The notes under the pieces: generated by a model
The model's input: only the letters and a program-made list of their open reading frames with translations
Database searches by the model: none
What the model was told of the DNA's origin: nothing
Position numbers and translations under genes: made by a program
Assembly (NCBI RefSeq): GCF_025024155.1
Contig: NW_026251729.1
Location: forward strand, 124,001-188,000
Length of the DNA: 64,000 nucleotides
Source: Gamsiella multidivaricata
Lineage: Eukaryota > Mortierellomycota > Mortierellomycetes > Mortierellales > Mortierellaceae
Reading direction: 5' to 3'
Shown: piece by piece, positions 35,833 through 47,769 of the stretch
Numbering within the stretch: the stretch's first letter is position 1
Layout: each line of letters starts with the position of its first letter

Positions 35833-38800
35833 TGGGGAGAGGGACGATGAATTAAAAGGTATCGAAGTTTATCAAGACTATTCTTTGTCTTAAGTTATCC
35901 GGACACAAAACAACCATGAATCAAGGTGCAATTCTACAGCAGAGTCCGAGGATAAGACTCAGACGGGGCGGGGCATGGATGTATACATTGGACATGGACA
36001 TGGACATGCCGATGGTGAATAAATAAATTGCTCTCAAACTAAAGACACCATCATGCATTAGCAGGACAAAAATGACGCTCGTGCAGCAGCAGCAGCAGCA
36101 GATGCAGTAGCAGCAGTGGCAGCACAGGGGGGCATACTCATAATCGACTCCTGCAGACCTGTTGGTATAGCTATCTCCGATGGGCTGCTGTAGAAAAGGA
36201 GGAAAGGAGAGAAGGGGGTCACTAAGAGATGGCGCTACAGTTTGATATGTTTTCCGCAGCCCTAGGCTTCCATGGCTGACTCAGTTGTCTCTCTTCAATA
36301 TAGATCTGGTCCGCACTGATGGGGAATCGACAACGGCCCCGGTCATTCTGGAGCCCTGAAAACCTGTATTCATGGATCTTGACCTACCCATGTCTGCTCT
36401 GGGGGTTTGTTGTGCGGATATTCCCCTGGAAGATCACCCGCTCCCGCGGACGGTCGGGACAGAGTCGGTCTGCTCAATCTCGTCATCGCAGGAAGACCCC
36501 ATCCACTCCAGCGCCACAACTCTCAGCGGATTCTTATCGATCCTCTTCAAACACAAGGGGAAACACCAGCTCATTACATGGATACTCAAGAAAGGCCGGC
36601 GCTTCGAGCGCTGTAGACACGGATGCTTTTTCAGCAGGATCTGGATCAGAATCTAAAGCGAGGTCTAAGACAAAGTCGCGGAAATCAAAAGGGACAACAG
36701 AAGACACGCTGCAGCGGGACTGTCCTCTTTCAAGAGCAACATCGAATCCCGTCTCGCGTAGCCAAATGCCAGCTAGTAATGCTGCCATCTCAGCAAAATC
36801 CAACTTATTCTCTGAGAGGGACTCGCATATAGGACCAAAGACGACGGCAGACGGATCAGCAAACCGGAATGACAGCACCTCGCTCATATCTGGAGCAGCA
36901 CACAATGCCGTATATGAGACTGCGGATGACGATGGCGATTTCATTTCGACGGACCGGAGGCGTCGGCGGAGGGCTAAAGGTCCAAAGATGAACTCTGCAG
37001 CCAACTCGTCCGAGTCGCTAGTCAAGGTAGAGGAAGAGTGCTTAAACAATTTTTTATCATAACGATCATAGAACTGCATAGCTAATGGATTTTGTTTGTG
37101 TTATGACAACTGTAGCCCACAGTACCTCCAAACCGGGACCAGGAGCTCACTTCTTCCAACTCGAATCCACCCAACGAACCAACTATTACATCGCCGTCCA
37201 GAGTTGAAGCCACAAAAGCCTCACCATCTGGAGCTATGTCTGATGATCATTATCTAGATATCGCTACTACACAGAAAAAGACCTCTTTCAAGGAACAAGC
37301 TCATTCTCAGCCCTCTGTCAGTACTTCTGAAAAAGCGCATATGCCAACAAGGGCAAATATTGCTGCAACTAGGGACAAGAATAAGGAGCAGGATAAAGAC
37401 AAGATCAAACATAGTGACAAAGATAAAGAGAAAGAGAAGGACGTGGACATGGACATGGACATGGACATAGACAAGAAGAGGATCAAGGATACAATCAAAA
37501 ACAATGAAACGTTATTGCCGTCTCTGCCGGACAATGCGTTTGTGCATCCGATACACGCTCTCAACTCGACTAGCCCCATAGTGCGTTTGAAGCCATCTCA
37601 CAAGCGTTCTCAGTCTGCACAGCTTCCCCTTACATCTCCCTGGAGCATACTTCAGTCGTCGGTACCTGCGACGAGGAGCCATCCCTCATCATCACTCAGC
37701 CAGATGACACTCTCGACCAGCCATACCAACTCTTTAGTCTCATCCGAAAGCTCATCATCCATGGAACCCTCCATTCTTTTAAATAACAGCAACTCCAACT
37801 CAAAGAACGACGATACACGTGGCCAGTCTTCCATTTGGTATTCGCCTTTTCAATCTGGTCTAGATATTTCAATCGAAAGTGACCAGGAGCAAGGAAAGCA
37901 TGGATCAAGATCGTTCTCGAAGCCCGGTATCCAAACTGACCTTGCCAGAAATCAAAAGAAGCTTAGCCTTGGACCAATACTACCGCCATCCTCATTCTTT
38001 GAGTCATCCCCAAGGACGCCAAGGATCATGCCTTTCAATCAGCATCTTAGCAATAGGACATTGGGTGTCGATGACTGGTCGGCACGGACGAGATCATCGT
38101 CAATAGCGGCTCCAATGACACCTCTGCTGGAGTCCGAATGCCAAGCTCCAGCGGATTATTTTGGTGGCAGTCATAGCGTCAGCAGTAGCAGAAGAGGATC
38201 TACGGAGAACAACTTGACAGAGTCGCTGTTGTCAGGGAGAGCGAGGATGTTTGCGGCGTCTGATTCGACTATTGTTTATCCACGTCAAACCAGTCTACAT
38301 CCTTCGAACTCACCTCAAGGCACTAATGGATCAGACACATCGTTTTCCTCGCCACTCTACAGCTCGTCCTCCTTGGCACCACCAGCCTCAGCATTGTTCA
38401 CTTCCGCCAGTTCACCGTTGCTAGGGCATACGACTCAGGAGCCGCTCGCACTGACGACGAGTATGTTACAGGATCCAACAGTGGAGACGATTCCAACGTT
38501 TGTGAATCCATGGGAATCAAGCTACCCTATTCGGTCGAACCACACCGTTTCAGAAAAATTCCTACCCTTTGGATCTTCCTCGTCCCTGAACGTCACCGAT
38601 AACAGTTTCGATAGAGATCAGGATCAAGATCGTCAGAGTAGTCTTCTCAGACTCATGAATGGAGACAGCAGAGTTGGTGAAATTGACCAAATGGACGGTG
38701 GATCTGGCAAGCAGGAGCGTGACGACGAAGCCGAGGCCATCCGAAGGGGATTTCTCTTTCCAAGCCTTGCTCACTATACACATGCTTCAATGCACTCTGT

Positions 38801-39413
38801 GGATCTGCCCAGCTTTCGTCCGTTTCCCTCGGTGGAAATGTCTCTGGCTGCTGCTGCGAACCAACCACCACCGCTCACGGAGGACCTCAAATACGACTTT
38901 GTTGACTTGTCGATGCAGGATTTCGTCCGCGGACAAACACCGGTTCCGGAGATCAGTCAAGGCTCCACGTGGACGGAAGGAAGCGAGAAGAAACCCAGGG
39001 AGCGACATCGCCATGGACGGAATCGATCCGGCCATCACAAGTCTGCCTCGCTCAGCTCGTTCTTTCCGCCCATGCCACCAGTCCCTGGTGTGCTGAGCAG
39101 TACCAGCCCAGGTATCCAGGCCGACACTGTTGGATCTTTGGATCCATTAAATCAACTCGCGAACAACCAGAGCGGCGAGAGTCATCATCATGGAAGTCAA
39201 GGCCATGTTCATGGACGTAGCCATTCCAAGCAAGGTCGCACTCAGGGCTCCACCTCTGGCAGGGATGGAGAGGGAGCACCATCTACATCTGGCAGACGTC
39301 GTGCTGGTACCGTACAGGACGGTCATCATAGAAGCGCCAGCAAACACCATCACCACCAGCATGTCGATTTTAGCAAATCAAAGAGGACGCCCAAAAAGGA
39401 GCAAAGCGTTTGA
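34744..39413 (+). CDS. Uncharacterised multi-pass membrane protein with a long disordered tail
   Basis: Four exons (34744-35523, 35676-35780, 36304-37026, 37116-39413), all phase 0, give 1,301 residues. Residues 1-165 are Ser/Pro-rich and end in a His cluster near 135-145. Hydrophobic segments follow: MPAQIILVCSILNALWPTLL and TLEFLALVLSSYSACA, IFGILFLSGFYLVG, LLMDWLVIWFTRC, and WILTYPCLLWGFVVRIF. The remaining ~950 residues are low-complexity, rich in Ser, Asn, Lys and Asp, with a VDMDMDMDMDID run and His-rich C-terminal clusters, and probably cytoplasmic. I recognise no family. The exon 2 to 3 link spans a 523 bp intron carrying an A29 run. It is supported by matching phase, GTATGC and CAATATAG ends, and by exon 3 opening with another membrane-like segment. 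Two separate genes (34744-35658 and 36319-39413) remain possible. The 3' end is convergent with the small gene at 39600. Confidence 0.62.
35802..35830. repeat. Poly-A run, 29 bases
   Basis: An uninterrupted run of 29 A lies on the sense strand inside the proposed 523 bp intron of the membrane-protein gene. It is not a polypyrimidine tract. No retroelement body or target-site duplication was recognised beside it. Confidence 0.9.
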
Positions 39414-39599
39414 TTAAAGACAATAACTGCGTTATTTATTGCGGTCTGTCATAAAATACAATAAGGTCGTGGGAGTGGAGTGATGCCCCTGTAGAAGAAA
39501 AGGATGGCACGATACGGGGCTGGTTCGTTCATTTTCCGAATCCTCGTGCTCTTAATCTAAGTTGATGTTGGTGTGTTGAAATCAGGCAATGATGTCCGC

Positions 39600-40231
39600 T
39601 TATAGCCTTCCTTGCTCCTTTAGCTGCTTCTTCTCTTCTTCGCTTAATGACCAGAACTCATTCGCTTTCCGACGGTAGTACCTCCGGATCTATTTACAAA
39701 CAACAAAAAGAGATAACACCAGTGTCAGAGCAATCGAGCTAGTTGTGTTTGGGACCTTTATCCTCCATCGACTGGCCCCAAGCTCCATGCCTGAAATAGG
39801 TTAACGTACCGGCGAAAAGACTGTCTCTTTTTCCCCAAAGTCTGCATAGAGTGCAAAATATCCACCCAGTCCTAAATTGTTTGAAGTAGCCCATTGAACG
39901 ATACGCTATAGGTGTTATTATCTCAATTCACTTCAGGACAACTAAACCCCTTTGGTCTTAAATCTTCCAAAGAAGCGCAAGTATCCATAATGTTAAGCGC
40001 TGTTTTACCAAAGGCGAAGATGATAGTGGCGATGTGCAGTTTGCGAAGTTCAGGGCGAATGGCGAGCGATTCCGGGGCGAGGTTCCTGCGCTTGTACTTT
40101 TCCTCGAGAAAGCGCCGTCGCTCTTCTGAGATAGGCTGGTATTCGTTTCTGGGACTCTGGTTCGGGTTATCCATGGAGAAGCCGTCTGACTTGATGAAGT
40201 GCGATGGGACCGAATAGTCGTTGCTCGGCAT
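39600..40231 (-). CDS. Small single-pass membrane protein, 124 residues, unknown
   Basis: Three minus-strand exons (40231-40009, 39871-39810, 39689-39600) give 124 residues. The first ATG in frame is at 40231; the frame above it has no ATG. The N-terminal ~75 residues are hydrophilic (SEERRRFLEEKYKRRNLAP). One membrane segment crosses the first splice junction: HIATIIFAFG joins LGGYFALYADFGEKE. The tail is basic and charged (IRRYYRRKANEFWSLSEEEK). Phase is consistent (phase 1, then 0), with GTAAAA...TTTAG and GTACGT...AATAG introns of 137 and 120 bp. Small single-pass proteins of this shape often sit in the mitochondrial inner membrane as assembly factors or accessory subunits, but nothing specific is recognised, so that is a guess. 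The gene shares a 228 bp divergent promoter with NOC3. Confidence 0.68.
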
Positions 40232-40459
40232 TGCCTTGAACCCCCGAGGGTGTGGAGTGGGGCAAGGCAGTCCATTTACGGTCACAATTGACAAACAATA
40301 AACACTTTTTTTTTTCTTTGGTGCTGGTAGTTGAACAACGCTTACATCTTCAGAACTGAGAGCTACACACCCCTTTTCTCACCAGTGACCGTAACCGCAT
40401 CAGCTTCACCTTCTACAACTTCCCTCCGCCGCACTCATCTCCCCATTCTTCTATACAGT
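40232..40459. promoter_or_regulatory. Compact bidirectional promoter, small membrane protein / NOC3
   Basis: Only 228 bases lie between the divergent start codons at 40231 (-) and 40460 (+). The segment has a poly-T run near 40306-40315 and a CT-rich leader toward NOC3. No TATA box is evident. Shared expression of the two genes is an inference from spacing. Confidence 0.5.
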
Positions 40460-43400
40460 ATGGCTCAGAAGAAGAGCAGCAAGGGCGGCAAGCCTAGTAA
40501 ACCCGCAGCTGCAAAAACGGGTGCTCCTCAAAAGAAAAAGGTACGCTTCGCTTTTTTCTTTTTTTTTTCTCGCTACCCTTTGGTCAATCAGATACCATTT
40601 ATCTCTTCTAACATTCGCTCACTGACTTTCAATGCTAGCCAACTGGAGGCAAGAAAGAAAAGACAGAGAAGCAGATCAAGGTCCCTAAGATTGTTGTCCC
40701 CAACTTTGAGGTCTCAGAGGATGTGGAGATTGATGAGGAAGATATCGAGTTCTTCAAGGAGAATAGCCAGCTTTCCAGCTTCTTGAACAAGATGGATGCC
40801 GTCAAACTGGCGAAGTATGTGCGCCCATAGATTTACTCCTCGCGAAAAGAATGTCTGCTATGCGGTTGGCTTTCTTACTGACCCGGTTTGAACCGTTGTC
40901 CTAATTATCTTCAAATAGGAACGAAATTCTCAAGGCCAAGAAAAAGACGACAGTGGGAGCATTAAAGAAGGGACCTATTGATCAGACAGCGGACGATGTG
41001 GATTCGGAATCAGAATCATTGGACTCTGCCGACAGCGACATGGACATGGACATGGGCATCGATATGGACGATAGCGACGAACTTATGTCGGACGAAGAGC
41101 TAGAGATGGCGGAGGGCCACTATGAGAGCGTAGGCGATGACGACAGCGACGAAGATGAGGAGCAAAGGATAGAGGATTCAGATGAAGAGCAGGATTACGA
41201 GCAGACACTTCGCAGGCCCGAGGGTTGGTCAGAGAAGGGTAGCACACGGTTGCCCATTAAGTTGGCAGACGGTCGCATTAAGGAGGTTAAGGATGACCGT
41301 GTACGACCCAGTGAGCTGAAGAAGATGGAAGAAGAGGAAGATAATGATGAGGTTGTAGACAGCGATTTTGCAGAGGAAGAGTTGGAAGAGGCAGGAGAAG
41401 AGGAGCAGGAGATTGAGGATGTGCAGCCTGAGAAGAAACTGTCCAAGAAGGTGCTGTTGGCTCAAAAGAAGGAGGAGATGGCGACAATGGCTCAGGCTAT
41501 TATCGCAGAACCTGAAGCCAACGTAAGAACCTTTTTTATGTATCACTATGATGATTATACGACCATGAAAATCACAGCGGTTAACCAATTTTTGCTCGTA
41601 TTATTCATTCTTTGAAAAATAGGTTGGTCAGCTGAGGAAGCTGAGGGCTATGGCTCAGGATCCCAGCGACGTGATCAAAAAGTTGGCGATGTTGACACAA
41701 CTGGCAGTTTACAAGGATATCTTGCCCGGATACAGAATTCGACCCCTCACAGAGAAGGAGCAGAGCGTTACTGTATCCAAAGAGGTGGCCAAGCTGCGCG
41801 ATTATGAACAATCACTTCTTCAAAACTACCAGAACTATCTGCAGAGTCTCGAGAAGGTGCTAGCACAGGATCGGCCAGGAAAGGAGGAAGAAGAGGCGGA
41901 ATTGGGATCAAAATCAGCAGCGGTATCTTTGACTGCACCAGCTCCAACTGTTGGATCGTTGGCAGAGGGCGAAGCTACCAAGAGGGCCAAGGCAGATTTG
42001 GCGACGGTTGCGATTCACTGCATGTGCAACCTCTTGACGAGTGTTACGCACTTCAACTTCCGACTGAATCTGATGACAGCCTTGATCGCCAGGATGAGCC
42101 GTCGTCATTGGAGCGAGCTCTCGGAGACGTGCAGCAAGGCATTGAAGGAAGTATTCACAGAAGACGAGTCAGGAGAGGCGTCTTTGGATGCTATCAAGCT
42201 GATTACAAAAATGATCAAGTCCAAATCGTATCTGATCCATCCCAATGTGATCAATGTGTTCTTAACACTGAGACTCAAGGAGGAGCTACCGACACGACAG
42301 GGTGGCGATGAGGGTGCAAACCCCAAAAAAAGGAAAAAGAAGGAGAAAATCCATATCAGCAAAAAGAATCGCAAGCTGCTTAAAACCAAGAAGGAGGTTG
42401 AGGTCGAGATGAAGGAGGCAGAGGCAGTCGTCGATAAGGAAGAAAAGATGCGGATGCAGACCGAGACTCTGAAGCTCGTCTTTGTTACGTACTTCCGTAT
42501 CCTTAAGCACGCCCCAGGATCAACTCTTTTGCCAGCGGTACTGGAGGGTCTTGCCAAGTACGTACCCACATTGCTATGGATCAACTGGAGCACAGCAGAG
42601 ACTTATCCACAATGTGATACTAACCCGGTCGTCATTGCGCGCTCCATAGGTTCGCTCATTTGATCAACGTTGACTTTTTCACGGACTTGCTCGAGGTTCT
42701 GAAGAAGATCATGGTCGGTGGCACCGATGCACATAATTTTGATCCCTACACTCCCGCCAACCGCCGCACACAGCTCCTATGCATCGTCACGGCTTTCCAT
42801 CTGCTGCAAGGGCAAGGAGAGGCTTTGAATATCGATCTGAAGGCGTTCTATGTTCAATTTTATACCACTCTACTGACCGTGGCAATGAATTCCGACATCG
42901 AAGGCGATATTTTCGAGGCCGCAGAGTCATCCGCCAAGGAAAAGGAGAAACAGAAGCAGGCAGCCAAGGCTCAGTGGAAGGGCAAGAGCAGCAAGAAGGC
43001 AATTGAGGACGAAGCGCTGGTGGTTCTGGACACTGACCGGGAGCTGATTCTGAAGGGATTCGAGCTGCTGTTCTTCTCGACTAAGGGCAAAATACCTGTG
43101 ATCCGATCTGCGTCGTTCCTAAAGCGGATTGCGATCGCGTCGCTGCATTTCCCGAACAAGTCGATGAAAGACTTTTTGACGATCATGAAGAAGTTGATCC
43201 AGAAGCAGCCGCAGTTGGACCAATTGCTCACAGGATCAGACGAGGACCGGGCAGGTAACGGTGTGTACTTACCAGCACTGAATGATCCAGAGCTGTGCAA
43301 CCCAATGGCAGCCAGTCTATGGGAGTTTGAGCTTATGAAGGTAACACAGAGGACCGCGAAATGGATGTAACTACGCGATGCAAGAGCTTCAAAGACTACG

Positions 43401-43546
43401 AAGACTAACAGCTGTACGTTTTTTTTTTTTTTTTGCCACTGTAATAGTCCCACTTTGATCCCAAGGTGCGGCAGATGGCTCGCGAGCTGGCAGTCTTTAC
43501 ACCAAGCGCAGGACAGCGCACACACGATCGCACCATCAACAAGTAG
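40460..43546 (+). CDS. NOC3: Nucleolar complex protein 3 (Noc3), ribosome biogenesis factor
   Basis: Six exons (40460-40540, 40639-40814, 40919-41522, 41623-42557, 42650-43340, 43448-43546) give 861 residues. Noc3 pairs with Noc2 in pre-60S maturation and export in the nucleolus, and also has a replication-initiation role in yeast. The N-terminus is Lys-rich, then very acidic (residues 100-260, with a DMDMDMGIDMDD run). The core shows VGQLRKLRAMAQDP, AVYKDILPGYRIRPLTEKE, VAKLRDYEQSLLQNYQ, IHCMCNLLTSVTHFNFR, FRILKHAPGSTLLPAVLEG and KFAHLINVDFFTDLLEVLK, which are hallmark blocks of the family. KKRKKKEKIHISKKNRK is a probable nuclear or nucleolar signal. All five introns are GT-AG and phases match. 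Exon 6 adds a conserved-type end (SHFDPKVRQMARELAVFT). The intron before it has a poly-T run. Length is usual for fungal Noc3. Confidence 0.95.
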
Positions 43547-43736
43547 AGCTTTATTCCATATTCATAAACCTGCATTTATTATAGTAACTCATAAATTTTT
43601 TTTCCGGAAACTATCAATTGCCAACTAGACCAATCAAATGCTGTTATTGTTCACTGGCACAAAAACTGTTCTCCACTTCTTTTTTGTCAAGTCCACTCCA
43701 TCACACGAGCACACACCTCTCAAACTCATCCGGACG

Positions 43737-45230
43737 ATGGCTTCACAGTATCCCCGATCGGCATCATCAGACGACCCAGACGACGCGCCTTACTTCAACG
43801 TACAGAACAAGAAGCACAAGCTGGAAGACCAGGAAGACCAGGAACAGGACCTGAAACCAGAACTGAAACAACAGGTACAGGAAAGAAAGCAGGAACAAAG
43901 CATGAGCTGTGACAATGAGGAGCAGGACAATGAGCCCTCATCCCAGTTCCAGAACGATGGATCCCTATCATCAGACAGCAAGACGACCAAGAAAATAGGC
44001 GAGAGGCCGAATGCAGCCTCGCCTGCGCTGCGAAAGGAACAGAATAGAGCTGCACAACGAGCCTTCAGGGACCGAAAGGAACGCCACCTTCAGCAGCTGG
44101 AGAACATGATTAGGGACCTCAAGGAACAGCAATTCCATATCACTGCTCACTTTCAGCGCGAGGTTAAGCAGCTCAAGATCCACCTCGATACCACTGTGAC
44201 GGAGAACCATTACCTGCGTGAGGTTATCTTTGCATTTGAAACGACGCTCAGCAGAGGCGGATATGTGGCGGTCCTTCAAGATGTCAAGCAGGAGCTCTAC
44301 CGACGTCAACAAGAAAAGCAGATACAGAAGCAACGCGGCTCACAGGAATCGTCATGCAGCCACAATTCACACTTTCCACAAGTCCCGCAGGCACAAGGTC
44401 ATACAGAATCGTTCGTAGAACCAATACCAGCACTATGTCCCAAGGGTCCACCACACCCATTAACGTTGTCGCTATCCAAGGCAGACCCTTCGCACGAGAT
44501 GGGGAAATACACAGTCAACAGGGAGATTCTCTACAAACCCCCACCCCTGTTTGTCACTGTCGCTTCTGAGGATGGTCAAGTGGTGGCTGTCAAGTCCCCA
44601 CTCGAGCCGGTGTCGGTCTTGCGGCCATCATATGCATCTCCAGGAACGTATCTTCCAAAGCATACGGATTACACAAAACATCCGACCGTATTTGATGAAC
44701 TACAGTCGTCCCTGTTTCCTCCAGGAACACTTCAATCGCTTGTACGGAGCAGCATGGCAACACCGCAGGAGGTCGTGAACGACAGTACGATGCTAGATCA
44801 ATGGCACCAACAAGCAAGGGATGAGCCTATCGGATCTCGACTGCGGGCGTTTGTATCATCACTGGGTCTGAACGGAAATCACCGTCTACAAAAAGAGTTC
44901 GACATCTTGGTCTCATCGCCTCCGGCTGTGGATCCGAACATCTCACCAGAGATCTACGAGCTGCCACACGATGCGCGGATTGATTTGGTGCCGTGTCCGA
45001 AGCTGCGCGCACAGATGATTCTGCATCAAAACAAGTACGACATGGATGAGTTATTTCAGCTGTTGGCAAAGGGGGCGATCTGTCATGGACATGCTTTGGA
45101 TGTGAGCAGTTGGGAGTTGCCAGACGAGTTTTTTGACAAATTTGGATTTTTGATGGGACTGGATATGGAACGGATCAGGCGTAAGGTCTGGCCACGCAAG
45201 CCTCCACAGGAGAATGAGATGACAGAGTAG
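43737..45230 (+). CDS. Yap/Pap1-like bZIP transcription factor with DUF3425 C-terminal domain
   Basis: Single exon, 497 residues from ATG 43737. An in-frame ATG at 43638 would add 33 hydrophobic residues unlike a nuclear factor and only 91 bases past the NOC3 stop, so it is less likely. The basic region KEQNRAAQRAFRDRKERH (~98-115) has the NRAAQRAFR pattern of fungal AP-1/Yap proteins and is followed by a leucine-zipper-like heptad segment to about 165. Residues 400-480 (ELPHDARIDLVPCPKLRAQM, then WELPDEFFDKFGFLMG) match the DUF3425 pattern found in fungal bZIP proteins. The middle is disordered and rich in Gln and Pro. Yap-type factors often control oxidative or metal stress, but the Cys-rich redox domains of Yap1/Pap1 are not seen, so targets remain unknown. 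It lies 190 bases downstream of NOC3 in the same direction. Confidence 0.9.
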   Translation: MASQYPRSASSDDPDDAPYFNVQNKKHKLEDQEDQEQDLKPELKQQVQERKQEQSMSCDNEEQDNEPSSQFQNDGSLSSDSKTTKKIGERPNAASPALRKEQNRAAQRAFRDRKERHLQQLENMIRDLKEQQFHITAHFQREVKQLKIHLDTTVTENHYLREVIFAFETTLSRGGYVAVLQDVKQELYRRQQEKQIQKQRGSQESSCSHNSHFPQVPQAQGHTESFVEPIPALCPKGPPHPLTLSLSKADPSHEMGKYTVNREILYKPPPLFVTVASEDGQVVAVKSPLEPVSVLRPSYASPGTYLPKHTDYTKHPTVFDELQSSLFPPGTLQSLVRSSMATPQEVVNDSTMLDQWHQQARDEPIGSRLRAFVSSLGLNGNHRLQKEFDILVSSPPAVDPNISPEIYELPHDARIDLVPCPKLRAQMILHQNKYDMDELFQLLAKGAICHGHALDVSSWELPDEFFDKFGFLMGLDMERIRRKVWPRKPPQENEMTE

Positions 45231-46161
45231 TATTGGCATAAGGCTTATAATAACAATAACAACACTATACCGCATGATATGGTCATGGCGAAATGGATGT
45301 TGCGTGATGTATTTGAAGCATTGGGGATGGTACTGAGAAAACCAGGAACAGGCACATTGCCATGGCCTAGCTCTGGCATGCGAGTAGAGTATGAAAAAGG
45401 AATGAGGACGTGGGGCTAGCGTGGGCGAAAGATCGGAGTATGAAAGTTACTTTCTCACGATCCCTCTGGCTGGACGGAAATTTCTTTTCTTTACTTGGAC
45501 AAACGGCAGAGCAGCTCCACTGCCTTGGAGGGTAACACACGAGCGCAACAATGGATCAAGTGGCGAGCAAGAAATCAAGCTGTACCTATTCGGCCAGATG
45601 ACTACCAGGATGATGACGGTTCTTATTATCAACATCATTATTGCCACCAGACATCAGGACGGAGCCTTGGGACATAGTGGGGCATAAGGGCCGAATAACG
45701 TAACCGTGGGTAAAAGCATAGGGGCAATTTTTCCGTTGGAGATCCACAAACATGTATAAAAAACCCCTTTCTTCTTCCCCCCAAAAGGCCCCATCCCTTT
45801 TCGTTTCTGCTCTCCGCTCTCCGCTCTCGCTACTCCCATTCTCCCACTCTCTCGCTCTCTCACTCTCCCACTCTCTCATCCTTTTACTGTTTTCCAGGTT
45901 CTCCTTAGAAACGTCACCCATTTTCTAATTGAACGTTCAATTGATGCTGCAGAAAGAGTCATTCTTAGTCTTCCTTCCGGGTCCTTTCCGCCGTTTTCTA
46001 CTTTACAACAACAACAACACCAGCAAGCGAAAACCACCACCGCTGTCTTCACCACGTCTCACCACGCCTCACCACTCTTCCATTACATTCCAACCCTTCT
46101 GCTCCACCTCCCATTACTCCATCTGATCAACAGAAACCTAGTTTTCTAAAAACGCGAGATT
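45231..46161. other. Intergenic region with TATA box and CT-rich leader of the carbonic anhydrase gene
   Basis: About 930 bases without a supported gene. TATAAAAAA begins at 45755, followed by pyrimidine-rich sequence (45765-45900) and further CT-rich leader to 46161. The leader from the TATA box to the first ATG would be about 370-400 bases. Confidence 0.5.
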
Positions 46162-47769
46162 ATGATCCTGCCTCTCGGTCGAATTGCTACTTGTCCTCCG
46201 GTGGCGCACACAAGACAGCTCGCCAAGTATCTCAAATCCGGACAATCAATATCTGATCCCTTTTTCTCTGTTTTGTTTTTTCCGACTCGCAACTTTTCAC
46301 ACTCTGCTCGACTCCACCTCCCTCGTTCCTCACCCACCTCTCCTTTCCAACCAGTTCTTATTCATACGCGCTCCAAAATGATCGGGCCAAACCCTTCTGC
46401 CCCTACTTCCTCCTCTGCCTCAGCTGAGGCTATCTCCACACCATCCAGCCAGGGTCGGCCCAAGATTTCGGCCCATACAGATTCTGGCAGTGTCTTCAGC
46501 CCGTCCTCCCCTATTCAGATAAAATCCCATCCGTTCCTCCGTAAACTCCAAACCGGCAGTAACACTAATGCCACTGCTGGATCCTCGGCCTTCTCCACTA
46601 GTTCTTCTACTGGCTTCCCCAGTGATTCCTCGAGCAATGGCCGCAAGAGTGTCGACGAGGCCATTACAGCCGTAGCCTCAAAGAGCATTGCTGGCAGCGT
46701 CGCCAGTAGCCCCACCACTGCTGCTGCCACTGCGACAGATGCGCTCTTCAGCCGACGTCTCAATCAGAGCGAGGACAAGACATTCGACGAGAACAATGGG
46801 GTCGAGCGTGCAACCCATGCTCATGATGCTTGTTGCGCCAAACATGCACAAGGCAGTGCGTTTGACGATACTCTTTTCCTTGGTCAACCTATCCACCTCC
46901 CGCCGATATCGGCCGAGGCCCATCGCTTCTCGGAGCAGCTGCTGGGCCAGAACAAAGCCTGGGCACAAAAGACGGAGATGGAGCGCCCTGGCTTTTTTGC
47001 CAAGCTGGAAAAGCAGCAGAAACCCCAAGTTCTCTGGATCGGTAGGTGATTCGCTTCGTATTGTGTCCTTCCTCAACAAAAAATTTTGTGATAAGCAAGC
47101 ACCTCATTTGCCTAAAATATCTACAGATAACCCTCTGCAATGTACCCAATTGTGCTATCAGATTTATCCCATCACTTTTTCAATCTACTCATATCTCACA
47201 CCATCTCTTTCTCCTCCCCCTCCATTTTTCCAATAGGATGTTCTGATTCGCGCGTGCCCGCCAATCAAATCGTCAACCTGGACCCCGGCGAGATTTTCGT
47301 CCATCGTAACATCGCCAACGTCGTGACTCACACGGACTTGAACTTGCTCTCCGTGCTGGAGTACGCGGTCGATGTGCTCAAGGTGCGCCATGTCATCGTC
47401 TGTGGTCACTACGGCTGCGGAGGTGTCGCTGCCTCGTTGACCCAGAAGCAGTTCGGTATCATCGACAACTGGCTGCGAAACATCAAGGATCTGTACACCA
47501 TCCATCGCAAGAAGTTCGAGGCCCTCCCTCATGGCGGCAAGGAGCAGCAAGACTTATTGACCGAGTTGAACGTGATCCAGAGCGCACTCAATGTGTCGCA
47601 CACATCGATCATCCAGAAGGCTTGGAGCCGTGGCGAGGAGGTGAGCATCCATGGGTGGTGCTACCGTCTGAGCGATGGAATGATCCGCAACCTGGGTCTT
47701 TGCATTGAGGGACCTGGCAATGTTGAGGACGTGTACCATGTGCAGGACATCCCCAAAAGCGACAAATGA
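46162..47769 (+). CDS. Beta-carbonic anhydrase with possible mitochondrial presequence
   Basis: Two exons (46162-47041 and 47237-47769) give 470 residues. The enzyme interconverts CO2 and bicarbonate with zinc. The zinc ligands are Cys295 (in CSDSR), His351 and Cys354 (HYGCGG), with the Asp297-Arg299 dyad typical of beta enzymes. ILDPGEIFVHRNIAN-type and HGWCYRLSDG blocks are also present. The catalytic part begins near residue 240 (LLGQNKAWAQ). The first ATG (46162) opens a basic, Arg-containing segment with RNFSHSARLHLPRSS that looks like a mitochondrial presequence. A second in-frame ATG at 46378 (MIGPNPS) would give a 398-residue form without it. The ~150 residues between are Ser/Thr-rich linker, making this longer than the usual 220-280. 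The intron is 195 bp and splits the glycine codon just before CSDSR. An AATAAA lies at 47865-47870. Confidence 0.9.
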
